Source of the DNA: Streptomyces sp. MUM 178J
GTDB lineage: Bacteria; Actinomycetota; Actinomycetes; Streptomycetales; Streptomycetaceae
NCBI RefSeq assembly: GCF_022414575.1
Contig: NZ_JADWYQ010000028.1
Span: 26,795-90,794 of the forward strand
Length of the DNA stretch: 64,000 bases
Direction of reading: 5' to 3'
Positions 32,926 to 42,987 of this stretch are shown here, one piece after another. The notes beneath the pieces were generated by a model, which saw nothing but the letters and a program-made list of their open reading frames with translations, made no database searches and had not been told where the DNA came from. A program made the position numbers and the translations under genes. Within the stretch, counting starts at the first letter, position 1, and every line of letters starts with the position of its first letter.

Positions 32926-32947
32926 GAACTCCCCCTGAGGGAGGTTC
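32926..32947. promoter_or_regulatory. MerR-type operator dyad
   Basis: The 22 bases GAACTCCCCCTGAGGGAGGTTC form an imperfect dyad (GAAC..CTCCC/GGGAG..GTTC). It lies between the hydrolase and the MerR gene, and its right end is the MerR ribosome binding site, so binding could also repress the regulator. Confidence 0.65.
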
Positions 32948-32952
32948 AAGCC

Positions 32953-33945
32953 ATGTCCTCAGCCGGCATATCCGGCACCTGGAGCATCGGGGAACTCGCC
33001 GAACACGCCGGCGTCACCGTCAAGACCGTCCGCTTCTACTCGGACCGCGGTCTGCTGCCCGAGGCCGCCCGCAGCGCCGGCGGCCACCGCCGGTACGGGC
33101 CCGAGGCGCTCGACCGGCTGCGGCTGATCCGCTCCCTGCGCACCCTCGACCTGCCGGTCCCGGAGGTCGGCCGGGTCCTGGAACGCTCCCTCGGCGACGA
33201 GGACGCCCTGGACGAGGCGCTGGAAGACGCCGTCGCGGGGCGGCTCTCGGAGCTCGGCCCGCAACTCGCCGCCCTGCGCTGGCGGGAGGCCGCCCTGATG
33301 CTGCTGCGCGACTGCCCGCCCGGCGAACGGGCCGACCGGCTGCGGCTGATCGGTGCGGTGTCCGCCCCGCCCGGCACCCAGTCGCTGGCCCGCTTCTGGC
33401 GGCGCTGGCTGCCGCCGAGGCTCCCGGCACGGGTCGTCTCCGAGATCCTCGACCGGTCCGTGCCGCAGCCGCCCGCCGACCCGGCCCCCGCGCAGGTGCT
33501 GGCCTTCGCCCGGCTGCACGCCTTCGTCTCCCGCGACTGCCCCGGCCCCCATGGCGCCAACCAGCCGGCGGCGCACCGGACCGACGAGGGATACCGCCCC
33601 GCCGTGCTCTACGACGGGCTCGCGGAGGCGCACGACCTGACCGCGGTCGAACTGCGGGCCGGGCGGCCGCCGAGGCAGGGCGGAGCGCTCGACTGCTTCG
33701 TCTCCGCCTACGCCCGCTCGCGCGGCGTCCGGGACACGCCCGCGTTCCGCCGCGAACTGAGCGGGCAGCTCGCCGCCGACCCCCGCATCGACCACTACTG
33801 GCGCCTGGTCGCCGAAGTGACCGCGCCCCCGTCCGGCGGGCCGCCGGAGCCGACGCCGGGAGCCGCGCACGACTGGCTCTGCGCGGCCTTGGCCGCGCAG
33901 ACGGCCGGACATGCCGGCCCCGCAGGCGGCGCCTCCCAGGGGTAG
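32953..33945 (+). CDS. MerR-family transcriptional regulator
   Basis: This is a 330-residue protein. The N-terminal MerR domain is [20 protein letters not shown] with [21 protein letters not shown], followed by a coiled-coil dimerisation helix to about residue 110. The long C-terminal part (residues 120-310) is an effector domain of unknown ligand, far longer than metal-responsive MerR proteins. Divergent from the Cys-type hydrolase, its likely target. Confidence 0.9.
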   Translation: MSSAGISGTWSIGELAEHAGVTVKTVRFYSDRGLLPEAARSAGGHRRYGPEALDRLRLIRSLRTLDLPVPEVGRVLERSLGDEDALDEALEDAVAGRLSELGPQLAALRWREAALMLLRDCPPGERADRLRLIGAVSAPPGTQSLARFWRRWLPPRLPARVVSEILDRSVPQPPADPAPAQVLAFARLHAFVSRDCPGPHGANQPAAHRTDEGYRPAVLYDGLAEAHDLTAVELRAGRPPRQGGALDCFVSAYARSRGVRDTPAFRRELSGQLAADPRIDHYWRLVAEVTAPPSGGPPEPTPGAAHDWLCAALAAQTAGHAGPAGGASQG

Positions 33946-33959
33946 CCGGGAGAGATGGA

Positions 33960-34041
33960 GGCGCGGGGCCCGGTGGCGGAGCCCCAGAAGAACGGGGTCC
34001 GGGCGGAGCCCCCGGCGCGGGCCGGATCGGGGCCCCGCGCC
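33960..34041. repeat. Inverted repeat with Streptomyces GC mosaic
   Basis: GGCGCGGGGCCC (33960-33971) is complementary to 34030-34041, enclosing 58 bases with repeated CGGAGCCCC words. It lies between the MerR stop and dgt and could act as a terminator. Confidence 0.65.
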
Positions 34042-34076
34042 GCCCGGATGCCACCGCTTCCGGATACCTTCGGTGC

Positions 34077-35441
34077 ATGGCAGGCACCACCGCGACCAGT
34101 TCCCCCCACCCCACCGCCCCCGAGCCGCACGGATACGACGAGGCGGCTGCCGAGCGCTGGGCCGCCGAGCCCGACAAGCGGCCCGGGCGGACCGCCTTCC
34201 AGCGCGACCGGGCACGGGTGCTGCACTCCTCCGCGCTGCGGAGGCTCGCCGGGAAGACGCAGGTGGTGACGCCCGGTTCGCGCTCCCAGGCCTGGGACGC
34301 CAGTCCCCGCACCCGGCTCACCCACTCCCTGGAGTGCGCCCAGGTCGGCCGGGAGCTCGGCGCGGCCCTCGGCTGCGACCCGGATCTGGTGGAGGCGGCC
34401 TGCCTTGCACACGACCTGGGACACCCGCCCTTCGGGCACAACGGCGAGCAGACGCTCAACGACTTCGCCAAGGACATCGGCGGTTTCGAGGGCAACGCCC
34501 AGTCGCTGAGGCTGCTCACCCGCATCGAGCCCAAGCGCTTCGCCCCCGCCCCCGGCCCCCACGCCCGGGAAGCGGGGACCGACCCCCGGGGCGGCGGCCG
34601 CGCCGAGCTGGTCAGCGTCGGGCTGAACCTCACCCGCGCCACCCTGGACGCCGCCACCAAGTACCCCTGGCCGCGCGGCGGACACCCCGCGGATCCCGCC
34701 TCCGTGAAGTTCGGGGTGTACGAGGACGACCTGCCCGTCTTCGCCTGGGCGCGCGACGGCGCACCCGCCCACCGCACCTGCTTCGAGGCGCAGGTCATGG
34801 ACTGGTCCGACGATGTGGCCTACTCCGTGCACGACTTCGAGGACGGGCTGCACGCCGGGCACATCGACCCCAACTGCCTGCTGTCCGAGCAGGAGCGCAG
34901 CGCCGTCTGGGCCGTGGCGATCGGCCGTTACGTCCCCGTGGACGCCGACCCCCGGGAGCTGGCCGACGCCCTCGACCGGCTCATCGACCAGGAGTGGTGG
35001 CCGCACCACTACGACGGCTCGGCCGTCGCCCAGGCCCGGCTCAAGGACGCCGCGAGCCAGCTCATCGGGCGGTTCTGCCTGGCCGCCGAGAGCGCGACCC
35101 GCCAGGCGTTCGGCCCCGGCCGGCTCACCCGGTACGCGGCCGAGCTGGTCGTGCCCCGCGCCGCGCGCTACGAGTGCGCCGTGCTCAAGGCCGTCGCCGA
35201 CCGCTATGTGATGCAGCGCGCCGAGCAGGAGGCGCTCCGCGCCGATCAGCGCATCGTGCTCGCGGAGCTGGCCGAGGCCCTGATGGCGCGTGCGCCCGAA
35301 GGGCTGGAGCCGCAGTTCCGGGCGCTGTTCGACGGCGCGGCGGACGATCGGGCGCGCAAGCGGGTGGTCGTCGACCAGATCGCGTCCCTGACCGACGCCT
35401 CCGCACGTACGCTCCACACGCGGCTCACCGCCCGCCGCTGA
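34077..35441 (+). CDS. dgt: Deoxyguanosinetriphosphate triphosphohydrolase
   Basis: This is a 454-residue HD-domain enzyme cleaving dNTPs to the nucleoside and triphosphate. The HD ligands are visible: His83 ([16 protein letters not shown]), His112-Asp113 ([16 protein letters not shown]) and a downstream Asp in [18 protein letters not shown]. Length suits the actinobacterial dGTPase-like type. In actinomycetes it is typically linked to dnaG, as here, consistent with a role in dNTP homeostasis. Confidence 0.95.
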   Translation: MAGTTATSSPHPTAPEPHGYDEAAAERWAAEPDKRPGRTAFQRDRARVLHSSALRRLAGKTQVVTPGSRSQAWDASPRTRLTHSLECAQVGRELGAALGCDPDLVEAACLAHDLGHPPFGHNGEQTLNDFAKDIGGFEGNAQSLRLLTRIEPKRFAPAPGPHAREAGTDPRGGGRAELVSVGLNLTRATLDAATKYPWPRGGHPADPASVKFGVYEDDLPVFAWARDGAPAHRTCFEAQVMDWSDDVAYSVHDFEDGLHAGHIDPNCLLSEQERSAVWAVAIGRYVPVDADPRELADALDRLIDQEWWPHHYDGSAVAQARLKDAASQLIGRFCLAAESATRQAFGPGRLTRYAAELVVPRAARYECAVLKAVADRYVMQRAEQEALRADQRIVLAELAEALMARAPEGLEPQFRALFDGAADDRARKRVVVDQIASLTDASARTLHTRLTARR

Positions 35442-35520
35442 GCCGCGCCGCCCGCCCGTGCGCCGTGCGCCGCTGAGCCGCCGCCCGCGGACGGACCCAG
35501 CGGGTGTCCGGAACATCCGG

Positions 35521-35557
35521 GATGACACGCCAGGGACGTACTCCCTCTTTCGTCATC
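35521..35557. promoter_or_regulatory. Symmetric bipartite dyad before the ferredoxin reductase
   Basis: GATGAC-n5-AGGGA-n5-TCCCT-n5-GTCATC spans 37 bp and is exactly symmetric about 35539; the 5-base spacers are not complementary. It lies 61 bp before the GTG at 35619, suggesting an operator with two nested half-site pairs rather than a simple terminator. Confidence 0.55.
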
Positions 35558-35618
35558 ACGCTCCGTGCGGGACGCTCGCTAAAGGCTGCGCAGCGTGGAA
35601 GCAACGAGGAGGCATCAC

Positions 35619-36887
35619 GTGGTCGACGCACATCGGACATTCGTCATCGTCGGCGGTGGACTCGCGGGGGCCAAGGCCGCCGAGACCCTCCGCGCCGAAG
35701 GGTTCACCGGACGAGTGATCCTCATCGGCGACGAACGCGACCACCCCTACGAACGCCCGCCGCTGTCCAAGGGCTATCTGGCCGGCAAGGAGGACCGCGA
35801 CAGCGTCTTCGTCCACGAGCCGGCCTGGTACGCCCAGACCGAGATCGAACTGCACCTCGGCCAGTCGGTCGTCGCCGTCGAACGCGACGCCAAGGCCGTG
35901 CACCTGGGCGACGGCGCGGTCATCCAGTACGACAAGCTGCTCCTCGCCACCGGCGCCGAGCCCCGCCGGCTCGACATCCCCGGCACCGACCTCGCGGGCG
36001 TCCACCATCTGCGCCGCCTCGCCCACGCCGACCGGCTCAGCCGGGTACTGGCCACCCTGGGCCGGGACAACGGGCACCTCCTCATCGCGGGCGCCGGCTG
36101 GATCGGCCTGGAGGTCGCCGCGGCCGCCCGCGGATACGGCGCCGAGGTGACCGTCGTCGAGCCCGAGCCGACCCCCCTCCACCAGGTCATCGGCCCCGAG
36201 CTCGGCCAGGTCTTCACCGAGCTGCACCGCGAGCACGGAGTCCGCTTCCACTTCGGCGTACGCCTCACCGAGATCACCGGCCAGGACGGCGTAGTCCTCG
36301 CCGCCCGCACCGACGACGGCGAGGAGCACCCCGCCCACCACGTCCTCGCCGCCATCGGCGCGGCCCCGCGCACCGCGCTCGCCGAGGCCGCCGGGCTCGC
36401 GCTGGTGGACCGGGCGCACGGCGGCGGCGTCGCCGTCGACGCCTCCCTGCGCACCTCCGACCCGGACATCTACGCCGCCGGAGACATCGCCGCCCAGCAC
36501 CACCCCCTCCTCGACCTCCGGCTCCGCGTCGAGCACTGGGCGAACGCGCTGAACGGCGGACCGGCCGCCGCCCGCGCCATGCTCGGCAAGGACGTCGTCT
36601 ACGACCGAGTGCCCTACTTCTTCTCCGACCAGTACGACCTGGGGATGGAGTACTCGGGCTGGGCGCCGCCGGGCAGCTACGACCAGGTCGTGCTGCGCGG
36701 GGACGCGGCCAAGCGGGAGTTCATCGCCTTCTGGCTGAAGGACCGCAGGGTACTGGCCGGGATGAACGTCAATGTGTGGGATGTCACGGACCCGATCCAG
36801 GAGCTGATCCGCACCGGGACGCCCGTGGACCCGGAAGCCCTGGCCGACCCCGGCACCCCGCTCAGCGCCCATCTCGACGTCCCCTAG
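35619..36887 (+). CDS. FAD-dependent ferredoxin reductase
   Basis: This is a 422-residue flavoprotein of the rhodocoxin/putidaredoxin reductase type. GTG 35619 is chosen because GAGGAGG (35606-35612) lies 6 bases upstream. Motifs: FVIVGGGLAGAKAAETLR (FAD), HLLIAGAGWIGLEVAAAARG (NAD), DIYAAGDIA and the C-terminal reductase domain (RVEHWANALNGGPAAARAML). It passes electrons from NAD(P)H to a ferredoxin. No ferredoxin or P450 is adjacent. Confidence 0.92.
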   Translation: MVDAHRTFVIVGGGLAGAKAAETLRAEGFTGRVILIGDERDHPYERPPLSKGYLAGKEDRDSVFVHEPAWYAQTEIELHLGQSVVAVERDAKAVHLGDGAVIQYDKLLLATGAEPRRLDIPGTDLAGVHHLRRLAHADRLSRVLATLGRDNGHLLIAGAGWIGLEVAAAARGYGAEVTVVEPEPTPLHQVIGPELGQVFTELHREHGVRFHFGVRLTEITGQDGVVLAARTDDGEEHPAHHVLAAIGAAPRTALAEAAGLALVDRAHGGGVAVDASLRTSDPDIYAAGDIAAQHHPLLDLRLRVEHWANALNGGPAAARAMLGKDVVYDRVPYFFSDQYDLGMEYSGWAPPGSYDQVVLRGDAAKREFIAFWLKDRRVLAGMNVNVWDVTDPIQELIRTGTPVDPEALADPGTPLSAHLDVP

Positions 36888-36950
36888 CGGATGATCGGAA
36901 AGACGGCCCTCACGCCCCGGGCGCCCTCGCCCGCCCCGTAGAATCCACGC

Positions 36951-38864
36951 GTGGCAGGCAGGATCAACGACGACGATGTGAAGGCGGTGCGGGACGCGGT
37001 CCCGATCGACGCCGTCGTGTCCGAGTACCTCCAGCTGCGCAACGCGGGCGGCGGCAACCTCAAGGGGCTGTGCCCCTTCCACGACGAGAAGTCGCCCTCC
37101 TTCCAGGTCAGCCCGAGCAAGGGACTCTTCCACTGCTTCGGCTGCCAGGAAGGCGGCGACACCATCGCCTTCGTGATGAAGATCGACCATCTGTCCTTCT
37201 CGGAGACGGTTGAGCGGCTCGCCGCGCGCGCGGGCATCACCCTGCGCTACGAGGAGGGCGGCTACAACCCCTCCCACCAGCGCGGGGAGCGCATCCGGCT
37301 GATCGAGGCGCACAAGATCGCCGCGCAGTTCTACGCCGAGCAGCTGGACGGCCCCGAGGCCGAGACAGGCCGGGTCTTCCTCGCCGAGCGCGGCTTCGAC
37401 CAGGGCGCCGCCCTGCACTTCTCCATCGGCTACAGCCCGGCCGGCTGGGACCACCTCACCCGCTATCTGCGCGGCAAGGGCTTCACCGACAAGGAACTGA
37501 TCCTCTCCGGTCTCTCCCAGGACGGCCGCCGCGGCCCCATCGACCGCTTCCGCGGCCGGCTGATGTGGCCGATCCGCGACATCACCGGCGACGTCGTCGG
37601 CTTCGGCGCACGCAAGCTGCGCGAGGACGACAACGGGCCGAAGTACCTGAACACCCCCGAGACCGCGATCTACAAGAAGTCCCAGGTCCTGTACGGGATC
37701 GACCTGGCGAAGAAGGAGATCGCGAGGACCAGTTCCGCGGTGGTCGTCGAGGGCTACACCGACGTCATGGCCTGCCATCTCGCGGGCGTCACCACCGCGA
37801 TCGCCACCTGCGGCACGGCCTTCGGCGGCGACCACATCAAGATCCTGCGACGGCTGCTGATGGACAACGCCACCGCCGAGGTCATCTTCACCTTCGACGG
37901 GGACGCGGCCGGCCAGAAGGCCGCGCTGCGCGCCTTCGAGGACGACCAGAAGTTCGCCGCGGAGACGTCGATCGCCATCACGCCCGGTGGCATGGACCCC
38001 TGCGAACTGCGGCTCGCCGAAGGCGACGACGCGGTGGCAAAGCTCGTCGAATCCCGCACTCCGCTCTTCGAGTTCGCGATCCGCCATGTCGTCGCCCGCC
38101 ACAACCTGGAGACCCCGGCGGGGCGGGCCGCCGCTCTCGACGAGGCCGCGCCGATCGTGGCGGGCATCAAGAACGTCGCCATCCAGCATGAGTCGGCCGT
38201 GCAGCTCGCCGGGATACTGGGCATCCTCGACACCCAGTTCGTCGTCAAGCGCGTGGCCCAGCTCGCCCGCTGGGCGCGCGACCGTGGCGGCCGGGGGCCC
38301 GCCGGGGGCCGGCCGGCACAGCCCGCCGCCCCGTACGCCGCCACCGGCCCGCGGACGGCTCCCGGCTTCTCCGGGCCCGCGCTCAACCTCCGCAACCCCG
38401 CCCACCGCACCGAGCGCGAACTGCTCAAACTCGCCCTCCAGCACCCGGAGCTGGTCTCCCCGGCCTTCGACGCATACGGTGTCGACGAGTTCACCGCCCC
38501 GCCGTACGCCGCCGTCCGCCAGACCATCGAGGACGCGGGCGGCGCGGAACAGGGCGCGGCGGACGTCGCCGACTACCTGGCCCGCGTCCGCGACGCCGCG
38601 CCGGACGACACCGTCCGCGCCCTGGTCACCGAACTCGCCGTGGAGGCCGTCCACGCCAAGACGGTCGACGAGATCTACGCGGGCGTCCAGCTCGTCCAGG
38701 TCCGCCTGCGCGCCGTCGACCGCCGCATCCACGACGTCCAGGGCACCCTGGCCCGTCTTGGCCCCCACGCGGCCCCGGAGCAACTGTCCGCCGTGCAGAA
38801 CGAGTTGTGGGTGCTCCAGCAGTACGGCCAGTCCCTGCGCACCCACGGCGCGACGGCGCTCTAA
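36951..38864 (+). CDS. dnaG: DNA primase
   Basis: This 637-residue enzyme synthesises RNA primers at the replication fork. GTG 36951. The zinc-binding domain has C41, H44, C62 and C65 (CPFH...FHCFGC). The RNA polymerase core follows, with the TOPRIM acidic residues in VVVEGYTDVMA and FTFDGDAAGQ. The C-terminal helicase-interaction region (residues 455-637) follows a Gly/Pro-rich linker (GGRGPAGGRPAQPAAPYAA). Confidence 0.97.
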   Translation: MAGRINDDDVKAVRDAVPIDAVVSEYLQLRNAGGGNLKGLCPFHDEKSPSFQVSPSKGLFHCFGCQEGGDTIAFVMKIDHLSFSETVERLAARAGITLRYEEGGYNPSHQRGERIRLIEAHKIAAQFYAEQLDGPEAETGRVFLAERGFDQGAALHFSIGYSPAGWDHLTRYLRGKGFTDKELILSGLSQDGRRGPIDRFRGRLMWPIRDITGDVVGFGARKLREDDNGPKYLNTPETAIYKKSQVLYGIDLAKKEIARTSSAVVVEGYTDVMACHLAGVTTAIATCGTAFGGDHIKILRRLLMDNATAEVIFTFDGDAAGQKAALRAFEDDQKFAAETSIAITPGGMDPCELRLAEGDDAVAKLVESRTPLFEFAIRHVVARHNLETPAGRAAALDEAAPIVAGIKNVAIQHESAVQLAGILGILDTQFVVKRVAQLARWARDRGGRGPAGGRPAQPAAPYAATGPRTAPGFSGPALNLRNPAHRTERELLKLALQHPELVSPAFDAYGVDEFTAPPYAAVRQTIEDAGGAEQGAADVADYLARVRDAAPDDTVRALVTELAVEAVHAKTVDEIYAGVQLVQVRLRAVDRRIHDVQGTLARLGPHAAPEQLSAVQNELWVLQQYGQSLRTHGATAL

Positions 38865-38879
38865 CGCCCCTCCCGGCAG

Positions 38880-39223
38880 GCTTTGCCCTGTCGCGCCGCC
38901 CTGCACGCTCCCCCACAGCCTCCGGCGTGGGCGGGAGACCCCCACCCCCTGGGCCCTGCGGGCCCGGGAGGCGCGCCCCCACCAGCTGGATCGTGTGGGT
39001 TGCTGTGCTTCGCTCTCCCAGTTGCTGGGAGGTGTCCCCGGCGGGGCTGGACTGTGCGGGTTCCTGCGCTTCAGACGCCGACGGGACTGGATTGGCGCAG
39101 CCAATTCCAGCCCGTCCGGGCGCATACCGGGGCGGGCGGCGCGAAGCTGCCGCCCCGGGGCGCGGGGCGGCAGCCCCGAAGCCCTTCCCCGAAGGGGGTC
39201 TGGGGGCTTGCCCGTGGGGGTCC
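38880..39223. repeat. Streptomyces-type intergenic hairpin mosaic
   Basis: The 38865-39359 gap carries GC-rich mosaic sequence without a gene. The clearest element is a bulged hairpin at 39080-39116 around GGCGCAGCC (GACGGGACTGGATTGGC against GCCAATTCCAGCCCGTC), a sequence type I recognise as dispersed across Streptomyces intergenic regions. Confidence 0.7.
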
Positions 39224-39249
39224 CCCCCTACGCCCCAGGGCGTAGGGGG
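39224..39249 (+). terminator. Hairpin between dnaG and hrdA
   Basis: A perfect 12-bp stem (39224-39235 with 39238-39249, CCCCCTACGCCC/GGGCGTAGGGGG) lies 110 bp before the sigma-factor start. Confidence 0.65.
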
Positions 39250-39359
39250 AGGGGAGGGGAATGACACCCCCTTGGTAACCACCCGGTCACGCACAGGACT
39301 CAAAAAGTCACCGCACGCCCCTCGTGGCAGTGATGTGTCGTACCCCACACTGAGGTGCG

Positions 39360-40691
39360 GTGCCTGAGTCCTCGGAGCGCGGCCGGGCTGGCGATGGCAG
39401 GCCAGACACCCCCGCGGATCCGCTCATCGCGTACGGGACGGAAGGCGGCGACGCGGCCGCCGCCGTTCCGCTGCCGCACGCCCCCGAACCGGCAGCGATC
39501 ACCCTGGAGGTCGCCCCCGTGCAGACCCAGACCCTGACCGAGACCGATCTCATCGCGCAGGTCCCCCCGCAGAGCCGGGGGGCCCGGCACCCGGAGGGGC
39601 CGCCCGCTGCGCCCGTCGGCGTTCCCGTCGGCGCACCCGCGGGCGCGCCCCCGGCGAAGGAGCGGCCAGCGAAGGAGCAACCGGAGCCGCAACCGCAACC
39701 GGAGCCGCAACCGGAGCCGCTGCCGCAGCCGGAGAGGGCGGAGCCGCCGGAAACGCCGGTCGGCCGCATCGACGGCGGCGGGCCGTCCTCCGACCTCTTC
39801 CGCCAGTATCTGCGGGAGATCGGGAGGATACCCCTGCTGACCGCCGCCGAGGAGGTGGAACTCGCCCGCCGTGTCGAGGCCGGGCTGTTCGCCGAGGAGA
39901 AGCTGGTCAGCACCCCCGAGTTGGACACCCGGCTCGCCCTCGACCTCGACCGGCTCGTCGTCATGGGCCGGATGGCCAAGCGCCGCCTCATCGAGGCGAA
40001 CCTCAGGCTCGTCGTCTCCGTCGCCAAGCGGTACATCGGCCGCGGGCTGACCATGCTGGACCTGGTCCAGGAGGGAAACCTCGGTCTGATCAGGGCCGTT
40101 GAGAAGTTCGACTACGCGCGCGGATACAAGTTCTCCACATATGCGACGTGGTGGATACGCCAGGCCATGTCCCGCGCCCTCGCCGACCAGGCGCGGACCA
40201 TTCGCGTCCCCGTACATGTCGTCGAGCTGATCAACCGTGTGGTGCGGGTGCAGCGCCGCATGCTCCAGGAGCGGGGCTGCGAGCCCACGCCCGGGGAGGT
40301 CGCGGCCCAGCTGGACCTGCCGCCCGAGCGGGTCAGCGAGGTGCTGCGGCTCGCCCAGGAGCCGGTATCGCTGCACGCGCCTGTCGGCGAGGAGGAGGAC
40401 GTCGCCCTCGGCGACCTCATCGAGGACGGCGACGCCGCGTCTCCCGTCGAGTCGGCCGCCTTCCTGCTGCTGCGCCAGCATCTGGACGCCGTGCTGTCCA
40501 CGCTCGGCGAGCGCGAGCGCAAAGTGGTGCAGCTCCGGTACGGGCTGGCAGACGGCCGCCCCCGCACCCTGGAGGAGATCGGCCGGCTCTTCGGCGTGAC
40601 CCGGGAGCGCATCCGCCAGATCGAGTCCAAGACCCTCAACAAGCTGCGTGACCACGCCTTCGCCGACCAGCTGCGCGGCTACCTCGACTGA
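39360..40691 (+). CDS. hrdA: RNA polymerase sigma-70 group factor, HrdA type
   Basis: This is a 443-residue primary-sigma-like factor from GTG 39360 (GAGG 5 bases upstream). After a disordered N-terminal half with a Pro/Gln/Glu repeat ([20 protein letters not shown]), region 1.2 starts at [20 protein letters not shown]. Region 2 is [20 protein letters not shown] through [15 protein letters not shown], region 3 [18 protein letters not shown], and region 4 [20 protein letters not shown]. Position next to dnaG matches HrdA rather than the essential HrdB, which is longer and lies elsewhere. Confidence 0.88.
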   Translation: MPESSERGRAGDGRPDTPADPLIAYGTEGGDAAAAVPLPHAPEPAAITLEVAPVQTQTLTETDLIAQVPPQSRGARHPEGPPAAPVGVPVGAPAGAPPAKERPAKEQPEPQPQPEPQPEPLPQPERAEPPETPVGRIDGGGPSSDLFRQYLREIGRIPLLTAAEEVELARRVEAGLFAEEKLVSTPELDTRLALDLDRLVVMGRMAKRRLIEANLRLVVSVAKRYIGRGLTMLDLVQEGNLGLIRAVEKFDYARGYKFSTYATWWIRQAMSRALADQARTIRVPVHVVELINRVVRVQRRMLQERGCEPTPGEVAAQLDLPPERVSEVLRLAQEPVSLHAPVGEEEDVALGDLIEDGDAASPVESAAFLLLRQHLDAVLSTLGERERKVVQLRYGLADGRPRTLEEIGRLFGVTRERIRQIESKTLNKLRDHAFADQLRGYLD

Positions 40692-40752
40692 AGCGGTCGG
40701 AAGGGTCGGGCCCGCCCGGCGCTCCGGCCAGGGCCGGTACGCCGGGCGCCCG

Positions 40753-40977
40753 TCAGCTCTCGCCGGACTTCCTCCGGCGCGCGCCCACGACCGCGCCCCA
40801 CGCGACGCCCAGGCACATGCCCATGCTGAGGCCCAGCGCGAGATTGTCCAGCGCCACACCCAGCGAGGCGCCGATCGCGGCGCCCAGCGAGAGCCCCAGG
40901 GCCATGGACCTGCCGCGGGCGTCGTCGCAGCACTCCTCGCCGCCCGCGCCGTCGCCCGATCCGGTCTTCTCGGCCAT
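40753..40977 (-). CDS. Small glycine-zipper-like membrane protein
   Basis: This is a 74-residue protein with a polar N-terminus containing a vicinal Cys pair (EECCDD), two hydrophobic segments of alternating Gly and small residues (MALGLSLGAAIGASLGVALD and LGLSMGMCLGVAWGAVVG), and a basic tail RRRKSGES. Probably an integral membrane protein of unknown role; convergent with hrdA. Confidence 0.75.
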   Translation of the reverse strand: MAEKTGSGDGAGGEECCDDARGRSMALGLSLGAAIGASLGVALDNLALGLSMGMCLGVAWGAVVGARRRKSGES

Positions 40978-41034
40978 CCCCCGTACCTCCCGTGCGCTGC
41001 GATGTGTCCGGCCCGATCAGGGTACGTCAGTACG

Positions 41035-42987
41035 TCAGTCCACCTCGGTGACCGCTTGTGCGAACTGCGCCGCGTACAGCCGCGCATACGCCCCGTCGGA
41101 GGCCAGCAGCTCGTCGTGCGTGCCCTGTTCGACGATCGAGCCGTGCTCCATCACCAGGATCACGTCCGCGTCCCGGACGGTGGAGAGCCGGTGTGCGATC
41201 ACAAAACTGGTGCGGCCGTGGGCCAGCCGCGCCATCGCCTTCTGGATCAGCACCTCCGTGCGGGTGTCGACCGAGCTGGTCGCCTCGTCGAGGACGAGTA
41301 TCACCGGGTCGGACAGAAACGCCCGCGCGATGGTGATCAGCTGCTTCTCACCGGCGCTCACCCCTGATCCGGAGGAGCCCTCGTCGTCGACGACGGTGTC
41401 GTAGCCGTCGGGCAGGGTGCGGATGAAGCGGTCCGCGTGCGCCGCCCGCGCCGCCGCCTCGATCTCCTCGCGGGTGACCTCCCGGGCCGCCCCGTACGCG
41501 ATGTTCTCCGCGATCGTGCCGCCGAACAGCCAGGTGTCCTGGAGCACCATCCCGATGCCCGAGCGCAGCTCCTCGCGCGGGATCTTCGCGATGTCCACGC
41601 CGTCCAGGCCGATCCGGCCGCCCGTCACCTCGTAGAACCGCAGCAGCAGATTGACCAGGGTGGTCTTGCCCGCGCCGGTCGGTCCGACGATCGCCACGGT
41701 GTGGCCCGGCTCCACGGTGAGCGACAGATCCTCGATGAGCGGCTTCTCCGGCTCGTAGCGGAAGGCCACATGCTCGAACGAGACCCTCCCGGCGGGCCTT
41801 TCGGGAACCGGCCGCGCGCCCGCCGCGAGCGCGGGCGCGTCCGGCTCCTGCTCCTCCGCGTCCAGCAGCTCGAAGACCCGCTCCGCCGAGGCGACGCCCG
41901 ACTGCACCAGGTTCGCCATCGACGCCACCTGCGTCAGCGGCATCGAGAACTGCCGGGAGAACTGGATGAAGGCCTGGACGTCCCCGATGGACAGCGCGCC
42001 CGACGCCACGCGCAGCCCGCCGACGACCGCCACCAGCACATAGTTCAGGTTGGACACGAAGAACATCAGCGGCTGCATGACACCGCTGTGGAACTGCGCC
42101 TTGAACCCCGCCTCGTACAGCGCCTCGTTCTGCTCCGCGAACGCCCGCGCCGACTCGTCCTGCCGTCCGAAGACCTTCACCAGTGCATGGCCGGTGTACA
42201 TCTCCTCCACATGGGCGTTGAGCCGTCCCGTGGACTTCCACTGCTGCACGAAGTGCGGCTGCGAGCGCTTGCCGACCCTGGTGGCCACCCACACCGACAG
42301 CGGCACCGTGACCAGTGCGACCAGCGCCAGCAGCGGCGAGATCCAGAACATCATCGCCAGCACGCCCACGATGGTCAGCAGCGAGTTGACCAGCTGCCCC
42401 ATCGTCTGCTGAAGCGTCTGCGAGATGTTGTCGATGTCGTTGGTCGCCCGGCTGAGCACCTCGCCGCGCCTGGCCCGGTCGAAGTACGCAAGCGGCAGCC
42501 GCTCAAGCTTCGCTTGGACCTCCTCGCGCATCCGGTACACGGTCCGGTTGATCACCAGCACCGACATCCGGGTGGCCAGCAGCATCAGCAGCCCGGCGGC
42601 CGCGTACACCGCCAGCGCGGCCAGCAGCACATCGCGTACGGCGGCGAAGTCGATGCCGTGCCCCGGCACGAAGTCCACCGCCGTCAGCATGTCCGCGACG
42701 CCGCCGTCGCCGCGCTCGCGCAGCTCCTCGATCGCCCCGGCCTTGCTGCCGCCCTCGTCCATGGACCGGCCGACGACGCCCGCGAAGACCAGATCCGTGG
42801 CCCGGCCCAGGATGACCGGGCCGATCACCGAGAACGCCACGCTGAGCAGTCCGGCCGCCAGCATCGTCCACAGCGCCGCCCGCTGCGGGGCCAGCGCCCG
42901 CAGCAGCCGCTTGGCCGACCCCCTGAAGTCCAGGGACCGGTCGGCGGGAGAGCCGCCCGCCATCATCCGTCCGCCCGGCCCGCTCAT
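41035..42987 (-). CDS. ABC exporter half-transporter 2 (permease-ATPase)
   Basis: This is a 650-residue type IV ABC exporter subunit: six-helix membrane domain (residues 30-350), then the nucleotide-binding domain with Walker A GPTGAGKTT, Q-loop VLQDTWLFGG, signature SGVSAGEKQL and Walker B VILVLDEATSSVD. The signature is SGSGVSAGEKQL rather than canonical LSGGQ, suggesting a degenerate half-site in a heterodimer. Its ATG overlaps the stop of its partner at 42984. Confidence 0.9.
   Translation of the reverse strand: MSGPGGRMMAGGSPADRSLDFRGSAKRLLRALAPQRAALWTMLAAGLLSVAFSVIGPVILGRATDLVFAGVVGRSMDEGGSKAGAIEELRERGDGGVADMLTAVDFVPGHGIDFAAVRDVLLAALAVYAAAGLLMLLATRMSVLVINRTVYRMREEVQAKLERLPLAYFDRARRGEVLSRATNDIDNISQTLQQTMGQLVNSLLTIVGVLAMMFWISPLLALVALVTVPLSVWVATRVGKRSQPHFVQQWKSTGRLNAHVEEMYTGHALVKVFGRQDESARAFAEQNEALYEAGFKAQFHSGVMQPLMFFVSNLNYVLVAVVGGLRVASGALSIGDVQAFIQFSRQFSMPLTQVASMANLVQSGVASAERVFELLDAEEQEPDAPALAAGARPVPERPAGRVSFEHVAFRYEPEKPLIEDLSLTVEPGHTVAIVGPTGAGKTTLVNLLLRFYEVTGGRIGLDGVDIAKIPREELRSGIGMVLQDTWLFGGTIAENIAYGAAREVTREEIEAAARAAHADRFIRTLPDGYDTVVDDEGSSGSGVSAGEKQLITIARAFLSDPVILVLDEATSSVDTRTEVLIQKAMARLAHGRTSFVIAHRLSTVRDADVILVMEHGSIVEQGTHDELLASDGAYARLYAAQFAQAVTEVD

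Noticed and set aside
35556..39125. 1189-codon minus-strand ORF opposite the reductase and dnaG
   Set aside because: Antisense shadow of two well-defined genes.
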